Part shown: positions 1-6,469 of the stretch, one piece after another
Layout of the letters: each line of letters opens with the position of its first letter
Numbering within the stretch: position 1 is the stretch's first letter
From: Bacteroidaceae bacterium
Lineage (GTDB): Bacteria > Bacteroidota > Bacteroidia > Bacteroidales > Bacteroidaceae
NCBI GenBank assembly: GCA_023227685.1
Contig: JALNVG010000138.1
Coordinates: 1-6,544 of the forward strand
Length of the DNA: 6,544 nt
Reading direction: 5' to 3'
Notes under the pieces: model-generated
What the model was told of the DNA's origin: nothing
The model's input: the letters and a program-made list of their open reading frames with translations, nothing else
Database searches by the model: none
Made by a program: the position numbers and the translations under genes

Positions 1-752
1 AAATGAAGATTTGGCTGCTGAAACAGAAACAGATACAACAATGGAATTCTCCCGTTTCTACTATAGATGCTGTTTACGCTCTTTTAAAAGATAAGACAGA
101 TTTATTAGCCCATCGAGGGATTGCAAAGATTACGATTGCCAATCAGAAACTACGCACCGATACATCTGCCGCAACTTCCGGTTTGAATTATATAAAGCAA
201 ACGTATACGGATAAGGAAGTGGTGAATGCCCATCAGATTACGATTCAGAAACAGGATGCAGGTCTTGCCTGGGGAGCTGTTTATGCACAATACGAAGAGA
301 AAATAGCGGATGTGAAACAACAGGGCAGGGAGTTGAATGTGAAAAAGAAACTCTATGTAGAAAAAATGGCGGGTAATAAGGCGCAGCTCATACCCATCAC
401 AGCTCAGACGATATTGAATGTCGGTGATAAAGTGGTTTCCCGCCTCATTATCAGTATCGATCGCGAGATGGATTTCATACAACTCAAAGATGATCGTGGT
501 GCTTGTTTTGAGCCGATAGGCAATCTTTCGGGCTATAGCAGGAGTAATGGGATAGGATATTACGTTGATGTGAAAGATGCGTCCACACAATTTTTCTTCG
601 ATTATTTGAAGAAGGGCGTTTATGTTTTCGAATATATGTATCGTGTAGCCCATACCGGAATTTATGATGGCGGATTAGCTACAGTTCAATGCGCTTATGC
701 TCCCGAATATGCGTCTCATTCAAATTCAATGAAAGTATTTGTAAATAAGTAG
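1..752 (+). CDS. alpha-2-macroglobulin family protein, C-terminal part (5' end cut by window)
   Basis: This is the last 249 residues of a much larger protein; codons start at base 3 and the first ATG is probably an internal methionine. Residues 1 to about 60 look like the helical thioester-domain region of bacterial alpha-2-macroglobulins (WLLKQKQIQQW, then STIDAVYALL). Beta-rich linking sequence with GLAWGAVYAQYEE follows. From about residue 130 comes a receptor-binding-like terminal domain with VGDKVVSRLIISIDREMDF, DASTQFFFDYLKKGVYVFEY and a late CAYAPEYASHS. Family members are usually well over 1,500 residues and are exported or lipid-anchored, acting as protease traps or envelope-protection factors. 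The signal peptide and any CxEQ thioester lie outside the window, so trapping ability cannot be judged. The neighbouring exported DUF1573 gene fits an envelope setting. The family call is firm; the role is inferred. Confidence 0.85.
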   Translation, partial: MKIWLLKQKQIQQWNSPVSTIDAVYALLKDKTDLLAHRGIAKITIANQKLRTDTSAATSGLNYIKQTYTDKEVVNAHQITIQKQDAGLAWGAVYAQYEEKIADVKQQGRELNVKKKLYVEKMAGNKAQLIPITAQTILNVGDKVVSRLIISIDREMDFIQLKDDRGACFEPIGNLSGYSRSNGIGYYVDVKDASTQFFFDYLKKGVYVFEYMYRVAHTGIYDGGLATVQCAYAPEYASHSNSMKVFVNK

Positions 753-773
753 GTTTTTTTCAGAGAAAACTTC

Positions 774-781
774 TATTTTTG
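774..781 (+). promoter_or_regulatory. Bacteroidetes-type -7 box upstream of the DUF1573 gene
   Basis: TATTTTTG matches the Bacteroidetes primary-sigma -7 consensus TAnnTTTG exactly and lies 25 bases before the ATG at 807. No TTTG -33 element stands at the usual 19-21 base spacing; only a run of T (754-760) is nearby. The gene may therefore have its own weak promoter, or be read partly from the gene upstream. Confidence 0.4.
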
Positions 782-806
782 TGCAAACATTTGATATAAG
801 TTGAAA

Positions 807-1865
807 ATGAAACGTAGTTCGATCCTATTATATTTATTCTTCGTAGCGGTAACATCCGTTTTTGCTCAACCGCGAATCTCTTCAAATACGAAGACTTTCG
901 ATTTCGGGCAAGTTCAATGGAAACAGCCGGTTACGGCAAGCTATGTCATTACTAATACCGGTAATAAACCCTTGGTGATGACCAATGTGACTACTTCTTG
1001 TGCTTGCAGTGTGGCCGATTGGACAAAGAGTCCTATAGCTCCGGGCAAGACCGGTGACATAAGAGTTGTTTTCGACGCTAAGGCTTTGGGGCATTTTAAC
1101 AAATCGGTAGGCATCTATAGCAACGCTAAAAACTCTTTGGTTTATCTCAATTTTATCGGTGAAGTGTGCACAAAGATAACGGATTTTTCAAAAGCGAATC
1201 CTTTCGTTATCGACAAGATCTTTATGAGTACTAACAGGCTCGATTTTCCCGATGTACACCTGGGTGATAAAGTGAAATATGTCTTTACCGTCGTCAACAA
1301 TTCCGATTATCCTTATGAACCGCAATTGATGCAGCTCCCGCCATATATAACGATGGTTAAAGAACCGAATACGTTGATGGTTGGTAAAAGAGGTACGGTG
1401 ACATTAACCCTTGATTCAAAGAAACTCCGTAATTACGGTTTAGAGGAGGCAAATGTTTATCTTTCCCGTTTTCCCGGTGATAAAGTCTGCGAATCAAACA
1501 AAATACCTGTGTCAGTTATTGTTTTGCCAAAAGCAAAAGAAATGAATACGGCTCATCCTCCTGTTATCGGATTTTCAGAAAAGAAAATTGATGTTAGTTC
1601 GGATTTGGTACAGAAAAAGAAGATCAAAAAAAGTATTTATGTTTTGAACTCCGGAAAGTCACCATTGAAGATTAAACGGTTGCAGATCTTCAATCCGGCC
1701 ATCTCTGTTGATTTAAAGAAGACCACTATTTATCCCGGCCAGGCTACCAAGATGAATATTGAAGTGAAGCAGATGACGAAGGATAATAACGTCGGTGAAC
1801 TGAAAATCCTGATAATCACCAACGATCCCGCGCACGCAAAGGTTGAAATTCAGATTAATCGCTAA
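807..1865 (+). CDS. exported DUF1573 / Ig-like repeat protein
   Basis: The protein has 352 residues. I chose the ATG at 807 over the in-frame TTG at 801 because it directly begins a clean signal peptide: MKR, a hydrophobic core (residues 5-17) and a likely cut after VFA at residue 20. The mature part appears to hold three beta-sandwich units. The first (about 22-120) is a typical DUF1573 domain: FDFGQV, VTNTGNKPL-like sequence, SCACSVADW with Cys65 and Cys67, then PIAPGKTGDI and VVFDAKALGHFNKSV. The second (about 140-240) has LDFPDVHLGDKVKYVFTVVNNS. The third (about 255-350) has LNSGKSPLKIKRLQI, a YPGQ turn and ILIITNDPA. Such domains resemble ASH/MSP-like Ig folds and are common in exported Bacteroidetes proteins, with no biochemical role known to me. 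No lipobox Cys or C-terminal sorting domain is visible, so a periplasmic location is most likely. Confidence 0.85.
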   Translation: MKRSSILLYLFFVAVTSVFAQPRISSNTKTFDFGQVQWKQPVTASYVITNTGNKPLVMTNVTTSCACSVADWTKSPIAPGKTGDIRVVFDAKALGHFNKSVGIYSNAKNSLVYLNFIGEVCTKITDFSKANPFVIDKIFMSTNRLDFPDVHLGDKVKYVFTVVNNSDYPYEPQLMQLPPYITMVKEPNTLMVGKRGTVTLTLDSKKLRNYGLEEANVYLSRFPGDKVCESNKIPVSVIVLPKAKEMNTAHPPVIGFSEKKIDVSSDLVQKKKIKKSIYVLNSGKSPLKIKRLQIFNPAISVDLKKTTIYPGQATKMNIEVKQMTKDNNVGELKILIITNDPAHAKVEIQINR

Positions 1866-1913
1866 CGATAAAATTTATTGTCCCTTTTTTTATCCATTGT
1901 CATTTGATTTCTT

Positions 1914-1921
1914 TATATTTG
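1914..1921 (+). promoter_or_regulatory. Bacteroidetes-type -7 box for the ATPase/DUF4435/channel operon
   Basis: TATATTTG is an exact TAnnTTTG match, ending 22 bases before the ATG at 1944. This would give a leader of roughly 16 bases. The -33 element is poor: TTTA at 1889-1892 with a 21-base spacer. The gap of 78 bases after the DUF1573 stop and the absence of a similar box further downstream suggest that a new transcription unit begins here. Confidence 0.5.
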
Positions 1922-1943
1922 CTCTATATTAATATATAATGAC

Positions 1944-2807
1944 ATGGAGAAGCAGGCCAATTACATTCGGTGCATAGAAATTAACGGACTTTGGAATCGT
2001 TTTAATATCAAATGGGACTTGCGACCCGGTGTGAATATCCTTTCCGGCATCAACGGAGTGGGTAAAACAACGATACTAAACCGTTCGGTTCTTTTTTTGG
2101 AACATCTTTCCGGTAAAAAAAAGAATGACGAAAAAGATGGAGTACGTCTCTATTTCGATGATCCCGATGCCACGTTTATTCCTTATGATGTGATTCGCAG
2201 TTATGATCGTCCCTTAATCATGGGCGATTTCACGGCACGCATGGCAGATAAAAATGTGAAGTCGGAGCTTGATTGGCAACTCTATCTCCTGCAACGTTCT
2301 TACTTGGATTATCAGGTAAATATCGGTAATAAGATGATCGAATTACTGAGTAGTGATGATGAACAGCAGCGCAAAACGGCAACCTCACTTTCTCTTGGCA
2401 AATGTCATTTTCAAGATTTAATTGATGATTTATTCAGCTATACCCGCAAGCGGATTGATCGCAAACGCAACGATATTGCTTTCATTCAAGATGATGAGCT
2501 TTTATTACCTTATCAATTGTCTTCCGGCGAGAAACAGATGCTTGTTATTTTGTTGACCGCCCTGGTACAAGAAAACAAACATTGTGTGTTGTTCATGGAC
2601 GAGCCCGAAGCTTCACTTCACATAGAATGGCAGCAGCGACTGATTTCTATGATTCGTGAATTGAATCCGAACGCACAGATTATTTTATCTACACATTCGC
2701 CTGCCGTAATAATGCAGGGCTGGATGGATATGGTGACTGAAGTGAGTGATATTACGACAGCTATTGTTCCATTGAAACCGTTGGAGTCAAAAAAAATCTT
2801 AAAGTAA
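1944..2807 (+). CDS. compact ABC/SMC-type AAA ATPase, AriA-like, paired with DUF4435 protein
   Basis: This 287-residue soluble P-loop ATPase has all the ABC-type motifs. Walker A is GINGVGKT (residues 35-42, Lys41), after a leading strand with IEINGLWNRF. The signature is LSSGEKQ (192-198). Walker B is VLFMDEPEASLH (215-226) with Asp219 and catalytic Glu220. The H-loop is STHSP (249-253, His251). There are no membrane segments and no transporter partner, so it belongs with the RecF/OLD/AAA_15-AAA_21 group rather than ABC importers. The stretch between Walker A and the signature is only about 150 residues, with a charged helical part around 130-180, so there is no long coiled-coil arm. The next gene, 39 bases on, encodes a DUF4435 TOPRIM-like protein, the arrangement of PARIS AriA-AriB. 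As I recall, AriA is clearly larger (about 55 kDa), so this would be a short relative. The ATPase call is firm; a defence role is inferred from pairing. Confidence 0.9.
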   Translation: MEKQANYIRCIEINGLWNRFNIKWDLRPGVNILSGINGVGKTTILNRSVLFLEHLSGKKKNDEKDGVRLYFDDPDATFIPYDVIRSYDRPLIMGDFTARMADKNVKSELDWQLYLLQRSYLDYQVNIGNKMIELLSSDDEQQRKTATSLSLGKCHFQDLIDDLFSYTRKRIDRKRNDIAFIQDDELLLPYQLSSGEKQMLVILLTALVQENKHCVLFMDEPEASLHIEWQQRLISMIRELNPNAQIILSTHSPAVIMQGWMDMVTEVSDITTAIVPLKPLESKKILK

Positions 2808-2846
2808 TTAGAATTCATTGTCAATCAATTAAAAACAAACTTCTTT

Positions 2847-3845
2847 ATGACAGGTAAATTAAGAGATAGTCTGACTTCTTCTTATATCGATGCTGCAAAT
2901 AAACTTTATCCAAAGAATGCCCGAAAGCGGATTCTCGCTTATGTTGAAAGTTATGATGACGTAGCTTTTTGGCGTGATCTGTTGTCCGAGTTTGAAGATG
3001 ATAAACATTACTTTCAAGTGATGTTGCCTTCCTCCGATTCGCTCTCAAAGGGAAAGAAGATGGTTTTGATGAATACCCTTAATACCGACCAATTGGGCAA
3101 AAGCCTGATTGCCTGTGTAGATAGTGATTATGATTTCCTGTTACAAGGTGTTACAAATACGTCGGACAAGATAAACAGTAATAAATACATCTTTCAAACT
3201 TATGCCTATGCCATTGAAAATTATCACTGTTATGCCGAGGCATTGCATGAAGTTTGTGTGCAGGCAACATTGAATGATCGTGTCATCATAGATTTCGTAG
3301 ATTTCATGAAGCAATATTCGCGAATAGCTTATCCGTTATTCCTCTGGAATATATGGTTTTATCGCCAGCGTGATACAAATACTTTTCCGATGCATGTTTT
3401 TAATCATTGTACCGAATTGCATTTTGTCGATTTGAGAAAAACGCAGAAATCTTTGGCATCTGTAGAAAAACGGGTAAGTGAGAAACTTTCAGAGATGAGG
3501 CTCCATTATCCCGATCTTATTCCGGAGGTTGAACATCTGGGCGAGGATTTGAAAAAACTGGGTGTGGAACCTGATACCACTTATTTGTATATGCAGGGGC
3601 ATCATATTATGGATAACGTTGTGATGAAACTTTTAGAACCGGTTTGCGTAACACTTCGTCGTGAGCGTGAGGATGAAATCCGGCGACTGGCGGAGCATGA
3701 GGCGCAATATAAAAACGAGTATACTTGTTATGAAAACAGCCAAACAAATGTGGCAGCTGTGTTGAAACGGAATATCGCTTATAAGTCGCTTTATCAATAT
3801 CAGTGGGTGAGAGAAGATTTAAGGGATTATATGGCTAAAGGATAG
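2847..3845 (+). CDS. DUF4435 TOPRIM-like protein, AriB-like candidate effector
   Basis: This 332-residue soluble protein has no signal peptide. Near the N-terminus ILAYVESYDDVAFW (residues 29-42) carries the TOPRIM-type glutamate, Glu34, at the end of a beta strand. LIACVDSDYDFLL (87-99) carries the DxD pair Asp92/Asp94 after a second strand. Next is YAIENYHCYAEAL (121-133), with the IEN motif typical of DUF4435. YLYMQGHHIMDNVVMKLL (247-263) resembles the later conserved GK/GH-helix of the family, and residues 271-292 form a highly charged helix. DUF4435 proteins include AriB, the PARIS effector, a TOPRIM nuclease reported to cleave host tRNA when released by its ATPase partner. All visible acidic positions are intact, so metal-dependent nuclease activity is plausible. 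The start follows an A-rich leader, 39 bases after the ATPase stop, with no promoter between, so the two proteins are probably co-expressed. The role as effector is inferred; a housekeeping nucleic-acid role is possible. Confidence 0.82.
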   Translation: MTGKLRDSLTSSYIDAANKLYPKNARKRILAYVESYDDVAFWRDLLSEFEDDKHYFQVMLPSSDSLSKGKKMVLMNTLNTDQLGKSLIACVDSDYDFLLQGVTNTSDKINSNKYIFQTYAYAIENYHCYAEALHEVCVQATLNDRVIIDFVDFMKQYSRIAYPLFLWNIWFYRQRDTNTFPMHVFNHCTELHFVDLRKTQKSLASVEKRVSEKLSEMRLHYPDLIPEVEHLGEDLKKLGVEPDTTYLYMQGHHIMDNVVMKLLEPVCVTLRREREDEIRRLAEHEAQYKNEYTCYENSQTNVAAVLKRNIAYKSLYQYQWVREDLRDYMAKG

Positions 3846-3886
3846 TCCTTTATCTATTTTTTTTAATTTATAAAAGAAACGAGTCT

Positions 3887-5221
3887 ATGAATATTATAAA
3901 TGCAGTTTCTGATTCCATTATTGTAGTCAAACCGAATCAGGATGTCGTAAATATGAGTAATACGGCAATTAAAGCTGTTAATGAGGGATTGAAATCTATA
4001 GGCATGAATGCTGCCTGGGTAGATAAATCGGATAACATCGTTCTTTTGATATTCATCATTTTATTGGCGTTTTTTGCTAATTTTATTTGTCACCGAGTAG
4101 TCTTGAAGACTATTGCGAAGATTGTGAGCCATACAAAAGCCAAGTGGGATGACATCCTGTTTAGTGACGATGTGCTGGTGCATGCGAGTCATTTGGTAGC
4201 CCCGATCTTGATTTATATAGCCCTCCCCATGGCATTTCCGGGTACCGAAAATCATAGTGTACTTGAATTCCTCAGCCGTCTGTGTATGGTGTATATCATT
4301 CTGGTTTCGGTGAGTTTCATCAGCTCCATTCTCAACTCGTTTTATAATATATTCATGCAGATGGAGCAATTTAAGAACAGGCCGATCAATGGATTTGTTC
4401 AGATTATTAAGTTGCTTATTTATTTCTTGGGTGTTATTTTGATTATCAGTACGCTGATTAATAAGTCGCCTACAGCCTTACTCACGGGATTAGGAGCATC
4501 TGCCGCCATACTTATGTTGGTGTTCAAAGATAGTATTATGGGTTTCGTATCCGGCATTCAGCTTTCAGCCAATCACATGTTGAAGGTGGGCGATTGGATT
4601 ACGGTACCGAAATGCGGTGCCGATGGAAATGTGATTGAGGTGACACTCAATACAGTGAAAGTTCGCAATTGGGATGAAACGATCACCACGATACCACCGT
4701 ATTTGTTGGTTAGTGATTCTTTTATTAATTGGGAGGGCATGAGCCAATCAGGTGGCCGTCGAGTGCAACGAGCCATTAATATTGATATGCGCAGTGTGCA
4801 TTTCTGTACTCAGGAGATGCTTGATAAGTTTCGTAGGATTGCCTTATTGAGTGATTATATTGATGGCATGCAAAAGGAATTAACGGATTACAATAAAAAA
4901 AAGAATATAGATAATTCGGTGCTTGTGAATGGTCGTCGTCAAACTAATTTAGGCGTATTTCGCACTTATCTGACCGAATATTTAAAAAGCCTGCCTGTTG
5001 TCAACAAGAATATGACCTTGATGGTTCGGCAGTTGCAACCCACAGAGACAGGTATTCCTTTGCAGCTTTATTTCTTTTCGTCCATCAAAAAATGGGAGAA
5101 GTATGAAGCCATTCAGGCGGATATTTTTGATCATGTGTTGGCCATTATCCCCGAGTTCGGTTTGCGTGTGTTTCAGAATCCTATCGGAGAAGATTTTAAG
5201 CAGTGGCCCGATAAGAATTGA
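3887..5221 (+). CDS. ybdG: MscS-family mechanosensitive channel, YbdG/MscM type
   Basis: This 444-residue inner-membrane protein would open under membrane tension and release small solutes during hypo-osmotic shock. Hydrophobic segments lie at about 50-70, 99-118, 130-150 and 171-190. They are followed by the pore helix at about 196-226 (LLTGLGASAAILMLVFKD, then SIMGFVSGIQL), the typical Gly/Ala-rich MscS TM3. The MscS beta domain follows (LKVGDWITVP at 232-241, NVIEVTLNTVKVRNWD at 248-263, TIPPYLLVSDSFINW at 268-282). The C-terminal domain carries features special to YbdG: VNGRRQTNLGVFRTYL (347-361), MTLMVRQLQP (376-385), then YEAIQADIFDHVLAIIPEFG (406-425). Length is close to E. coli YbdG (415). 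Codon phase and start (ATG after AAAAGAAACGAG) are clear. It follows the DUF4435 gene by 41 bases without an evident promoter, so it is likely the last gene of that operon. The symbol reflects family resemblance, not proven orthology. Confidence 0.92.
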   Translation: MNIINAVSDSIIVVKPNQDVVNMSNTAIKAVNEGLKSIGMNAAWVDKSDNIVLLIFIILLAFFANFICHRVVLKTIAKIVSHTKAKWDDILFSDDVLVHASHLVAPILIYIALPMAFPGTENHSVLEFLSRLCMVYIILVSVSFISSILNSFYNIFMQMEQFKNRPINGFVQIIKLLIYFLGVILIISTLINKSPTALLTGLGASAAILMLVFKDSIMGFVSGIQLSANHMLKVGDWITVPKCGADGNVIEVTLNTVKVRNWDETITTIPPYLLVSDSFINWEGMSQSGGRRVQRAINIDMRSVHFCTQEMLDKFRRIALLSDYIDGMQKELTDYNKKKNIDNSVLVNGRRQTNLGVFRTYLTEYLKSLPVVNKNMTLMVRQLQPTETGIPLQLYFFSSIKKWEKYEAIQADIFDHVLAIIPEFGLRVFQNPIGEDFKQWPDKN

Positions 5222-5238
5222 AATTTGCACATGGAGAT

Positions 5239-6237
5239 TTAGCTAAGTATTTTATTTATTTCATTTAATTCTTCTTGTGTGAATGTGGTGTTTTGAATAC
5301 CTGTGATATTGTTTTGCAATTGTTCAACCGAGCTGGCACCCACGATAACAGAGGTTACCATTTCATCTTTGAGTAGCCAGGCCAATGACATTTCGGCCAG
5401 ACTTTGTCCGCGTCTTATCGCAATTTCATTGAGCCCTTTGATTTTTTTTACCACCTCGTCCGTCAGCGTGGTTTTTGTCAGCAAACCGCGTGCAATCCTT
5501 GAATCTTGGGGAATGCCATTGAGATATCTGTCGGTCAGTAATCCTTGCGCCAGAGGTGAGAAAGAAACAAATCCGGTTCCATTCTTGTAAGCCTGCCGGA
5601 TGATGCCGTTTGTCTCTATATCTCTGTCCAACAAATTGTAGCGTCCCTGATAGAGTAGGCAATGGACGTCTCTATCCGCCAAATATTTATAAGCAAATTC
5701 GGCAGCTTCTTTTGGATATTTAGAGAGACCTACATATAATGCTTTGCCTTGGTGTACAATATCGATTAATGCCTGAAGTGTTTCTTCGAGAGGAGTAACC
5801 GGATCAAAGCGATGCGAATAGAAGATATCCACATATTCTAAATTCATCCGTTTCAAACTCTGGTTGATGCTGCTCATCAGATATTTGCGTGATCCCCAAT
5901 CACCATAAGGACCCGGCCACATGTCATGTCCGGCTTTGGTGGAAATAAACATTTCGTCGCGGTAAGGCATGAATGATTTTTTCATGATTTGACCGAATGT
6001 TTCTTCGCCCGACCCATAGGAAGGACCGTAGTTGTTGGCCAGGTCAAAACTTGTAATGCCATGGTCGAACGCAAATTCTACTTTTTTCAAACTGTTGGCA
6101 AAGGTGTCCACATCGCCAAAGTTATGCCAAAAGCCAAGTGATATTTCAGGTAGTAATATACCACTTTTACCGCTGCGACGGTACTTCATACCATTGTCGT
6201 ATCGATTTTCTGTGGGTGAGTAAATAGGATTGATCAT
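5239..6237 (-). CDS. gpr: aldo/keto reductase, L-glyceraldehyde-3-phosphate reductase type
   Basis: This 332-residue cytosolic NADPH-dependent TIM-barrel reductase closely follows E. coli Gpr (YghZ, 346 residues), which reduces L-glyceraldehyde 3-phosphate and detoxifies methylglyoxal. The catalytic tetrad is present: Asp65 and Tyr70 in FDLANNYG, Lys101 in STKAG, His142 in FYSHRFD. Family-specific stretches include GHDMWPGPYGDWGSRKYL (103-120), QSLKRMNLEYVDIFY (126-140), SPLAQGLLTDRYLNGIPQDS (227-246) and the cofactor-binding end VGASSVEQLQNN (299-310). The start at 6237 gives about 17 residues before MKYRRSGKSG, similar to the E. coli protein; ATG codon 17 is a less likely alternative. The C-terminus is about 14 residues shorter than E. 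coli Gpr, which removes only a tail. It converges on the channel gene with 17 bases between stops. A strong promoter lies upstream. The enzyme class is certain; the exact substrate is inferred. Confidence 0.93.
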   Translation of the reverse strand: MINPIYSPTENRYDNGMKYRRSGKSGILLPEISLGFWHNFGDVDTFANSLKKVEFAFDHGITSFDLANNYGPSYGSGEETFGQIMKKSFMPYRDEMFISTKAGHDMWPGPYGDWGSRKYLMSSINQSLKRMNLEYVDIFYSHRFDPVTPLEETLQALIDIVHQGKALYVGLSKYPKEAAEFAYKYLADRDVHCLLYQGRYNLLDRDIETNGIIRQAYKNGTGFVSFSPLAQGLLTDRYLNGIPQDSRIARGLLTKTTLTDEVVKKIKGLNEIAIRRGQSLAEMSLAWLLKDEMVTSVIVGASSVEQLQNNITGIQNTTFTQEELNEINKILS

Positions 6238-6281
6238 TTTTAATGTTTATTGTTTTGTCTTATAATAGGTGAATCATTTAT

Positions 6282-6312
6282 CAAAAATAAGTGTTTTTAT
6301 TTTTTTCTCAAA
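6282..6312 (-). promoter_or_regulatory. complete Bacteroidetes promoter for the aldo/keto reductase gene
   Basis: Read on the minus strand, TTTG (6312-6309) is followed by a 19-base spacer and TATTTTTG (6289-6282). Both boxes match the Bacteroidetes consensus TTTG/N19-21/TAnnTTTG. Transcription would start near 6275, giving a leader of about 38 bases before the ATG at 6237. This is the best promoter match in the window. Confidence 0.65.
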
Positions 6313-6350
6313 ATAAAAGTCGATTAAGATTTATTATCGGACTAAAATAA

Positions 6351-6373
6351 TAGGATGAAGACCACTCATCCTA
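6351..6373. other. perfect stem-loop, 8-bp stem, possible minus-strand terminator
   Basis: TAGGATGA (6351-6358) and TCATCCTA (6366-6373) are exact inverted repeats around a 7-base loop. On the minus strand the hairpin is followed by TTATTTTAG, so it could end transcription coming leftward out of the insertion sequence, ahead of the reductase promoter. No T-run follows it on the plus strand. The stem is only half G/C, so terminator strength would be modest. Confidence 0.4.
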
Positions 6374-6374
6374 G

Positions 6375-6390
6375 GATTAAGAGGTTAATC
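6375..6390. other. second adjacent stem-loop, 6-bp stem
   Basis: GATTAA (6375-6380) and TTAATC (6385-6390) are exact inverted repeats around the loop GAGG, one base after the preceding hairpin. It is short and A/T-rich and could arise by chance. The GAGG tetraloop and tandem placement are the reason for listing it. Confidence 0.3.
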
Positions 6391-6444
6391 AATAAATCAG
6401 ACAACCGATATAAGGATTATGAACTCTGACTTGTCCTGCTATAG

Positions 6445-6463
6445 GTTGACTTAAAAAGTCAAC
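6445..6463 (+). promoter_or_regulatory. perfect stem-loop just before the transposase start
   Basis: GTTGACTT (6445-6452) and AAGTCAAC (6456-6463) form a perfect 8-bp stem with an AAA loop, ending 6 bases before the ATG at 6470. In an mRNA begun upstream it would hide the ribosome landing zone, a known way for insertion sequences to limit transposase made from outside transcripts. It could also be a palindromic protein-binding site. The structure is certain; the function is inferred. Confidence 0.5.
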
Positions 6464-6469
6464 AAATCA

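Noticed and set aside
754..781. T-run and short AGAA/TTCT repeat as a terminator after the macroglobulin gene
   Set aside because: The stem is 4 bp of mostly A/T pairs and comes after the T-run, the wrong order for an intrinsic terminator.
801..806. In-frame TTG as an upstream start for the DUF1573 gene
   Set aside because: The ATG two codons later begins a clean signal peptide behind an A-rich leader, and TTG starts are rare in this group.
1944..2807. ABC transporter ATP-binding subunit
   Set aside because: There is no permease or binding protein nearby, and the PEASLH Walker B context and N-terminal strand fit RecF/OLD-like ATPases instead.
4061..4776. Minus-strand open frames inside the channel gene
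   Set aside because: They are antisense to a well-conserved channel gene, show no recognisable domain and have no start signals; they are coding shadows.
5239..5246. Palindrome TTAGCTAA followed by T-rich sequence after the channel gene
   Set aside because: With no loop bases it cannot form a useful hairpin, and it is mostly the reductase stop region.
5213..5273. Imperfect inverted repeat across the convergent stops (AAGAATT with AATTCTT) as a shared terminator
   Set aside because: The stem is A/T-rich and bulged, and the loop region is over 30 bases, too weak to call.
5303..6223. Other open frames overlapping the aldo/keto reductase
   Set aside because: All overlap a gene with an intact catalytic tetrad and family motifs on the minus strand; their translations resemble no family.
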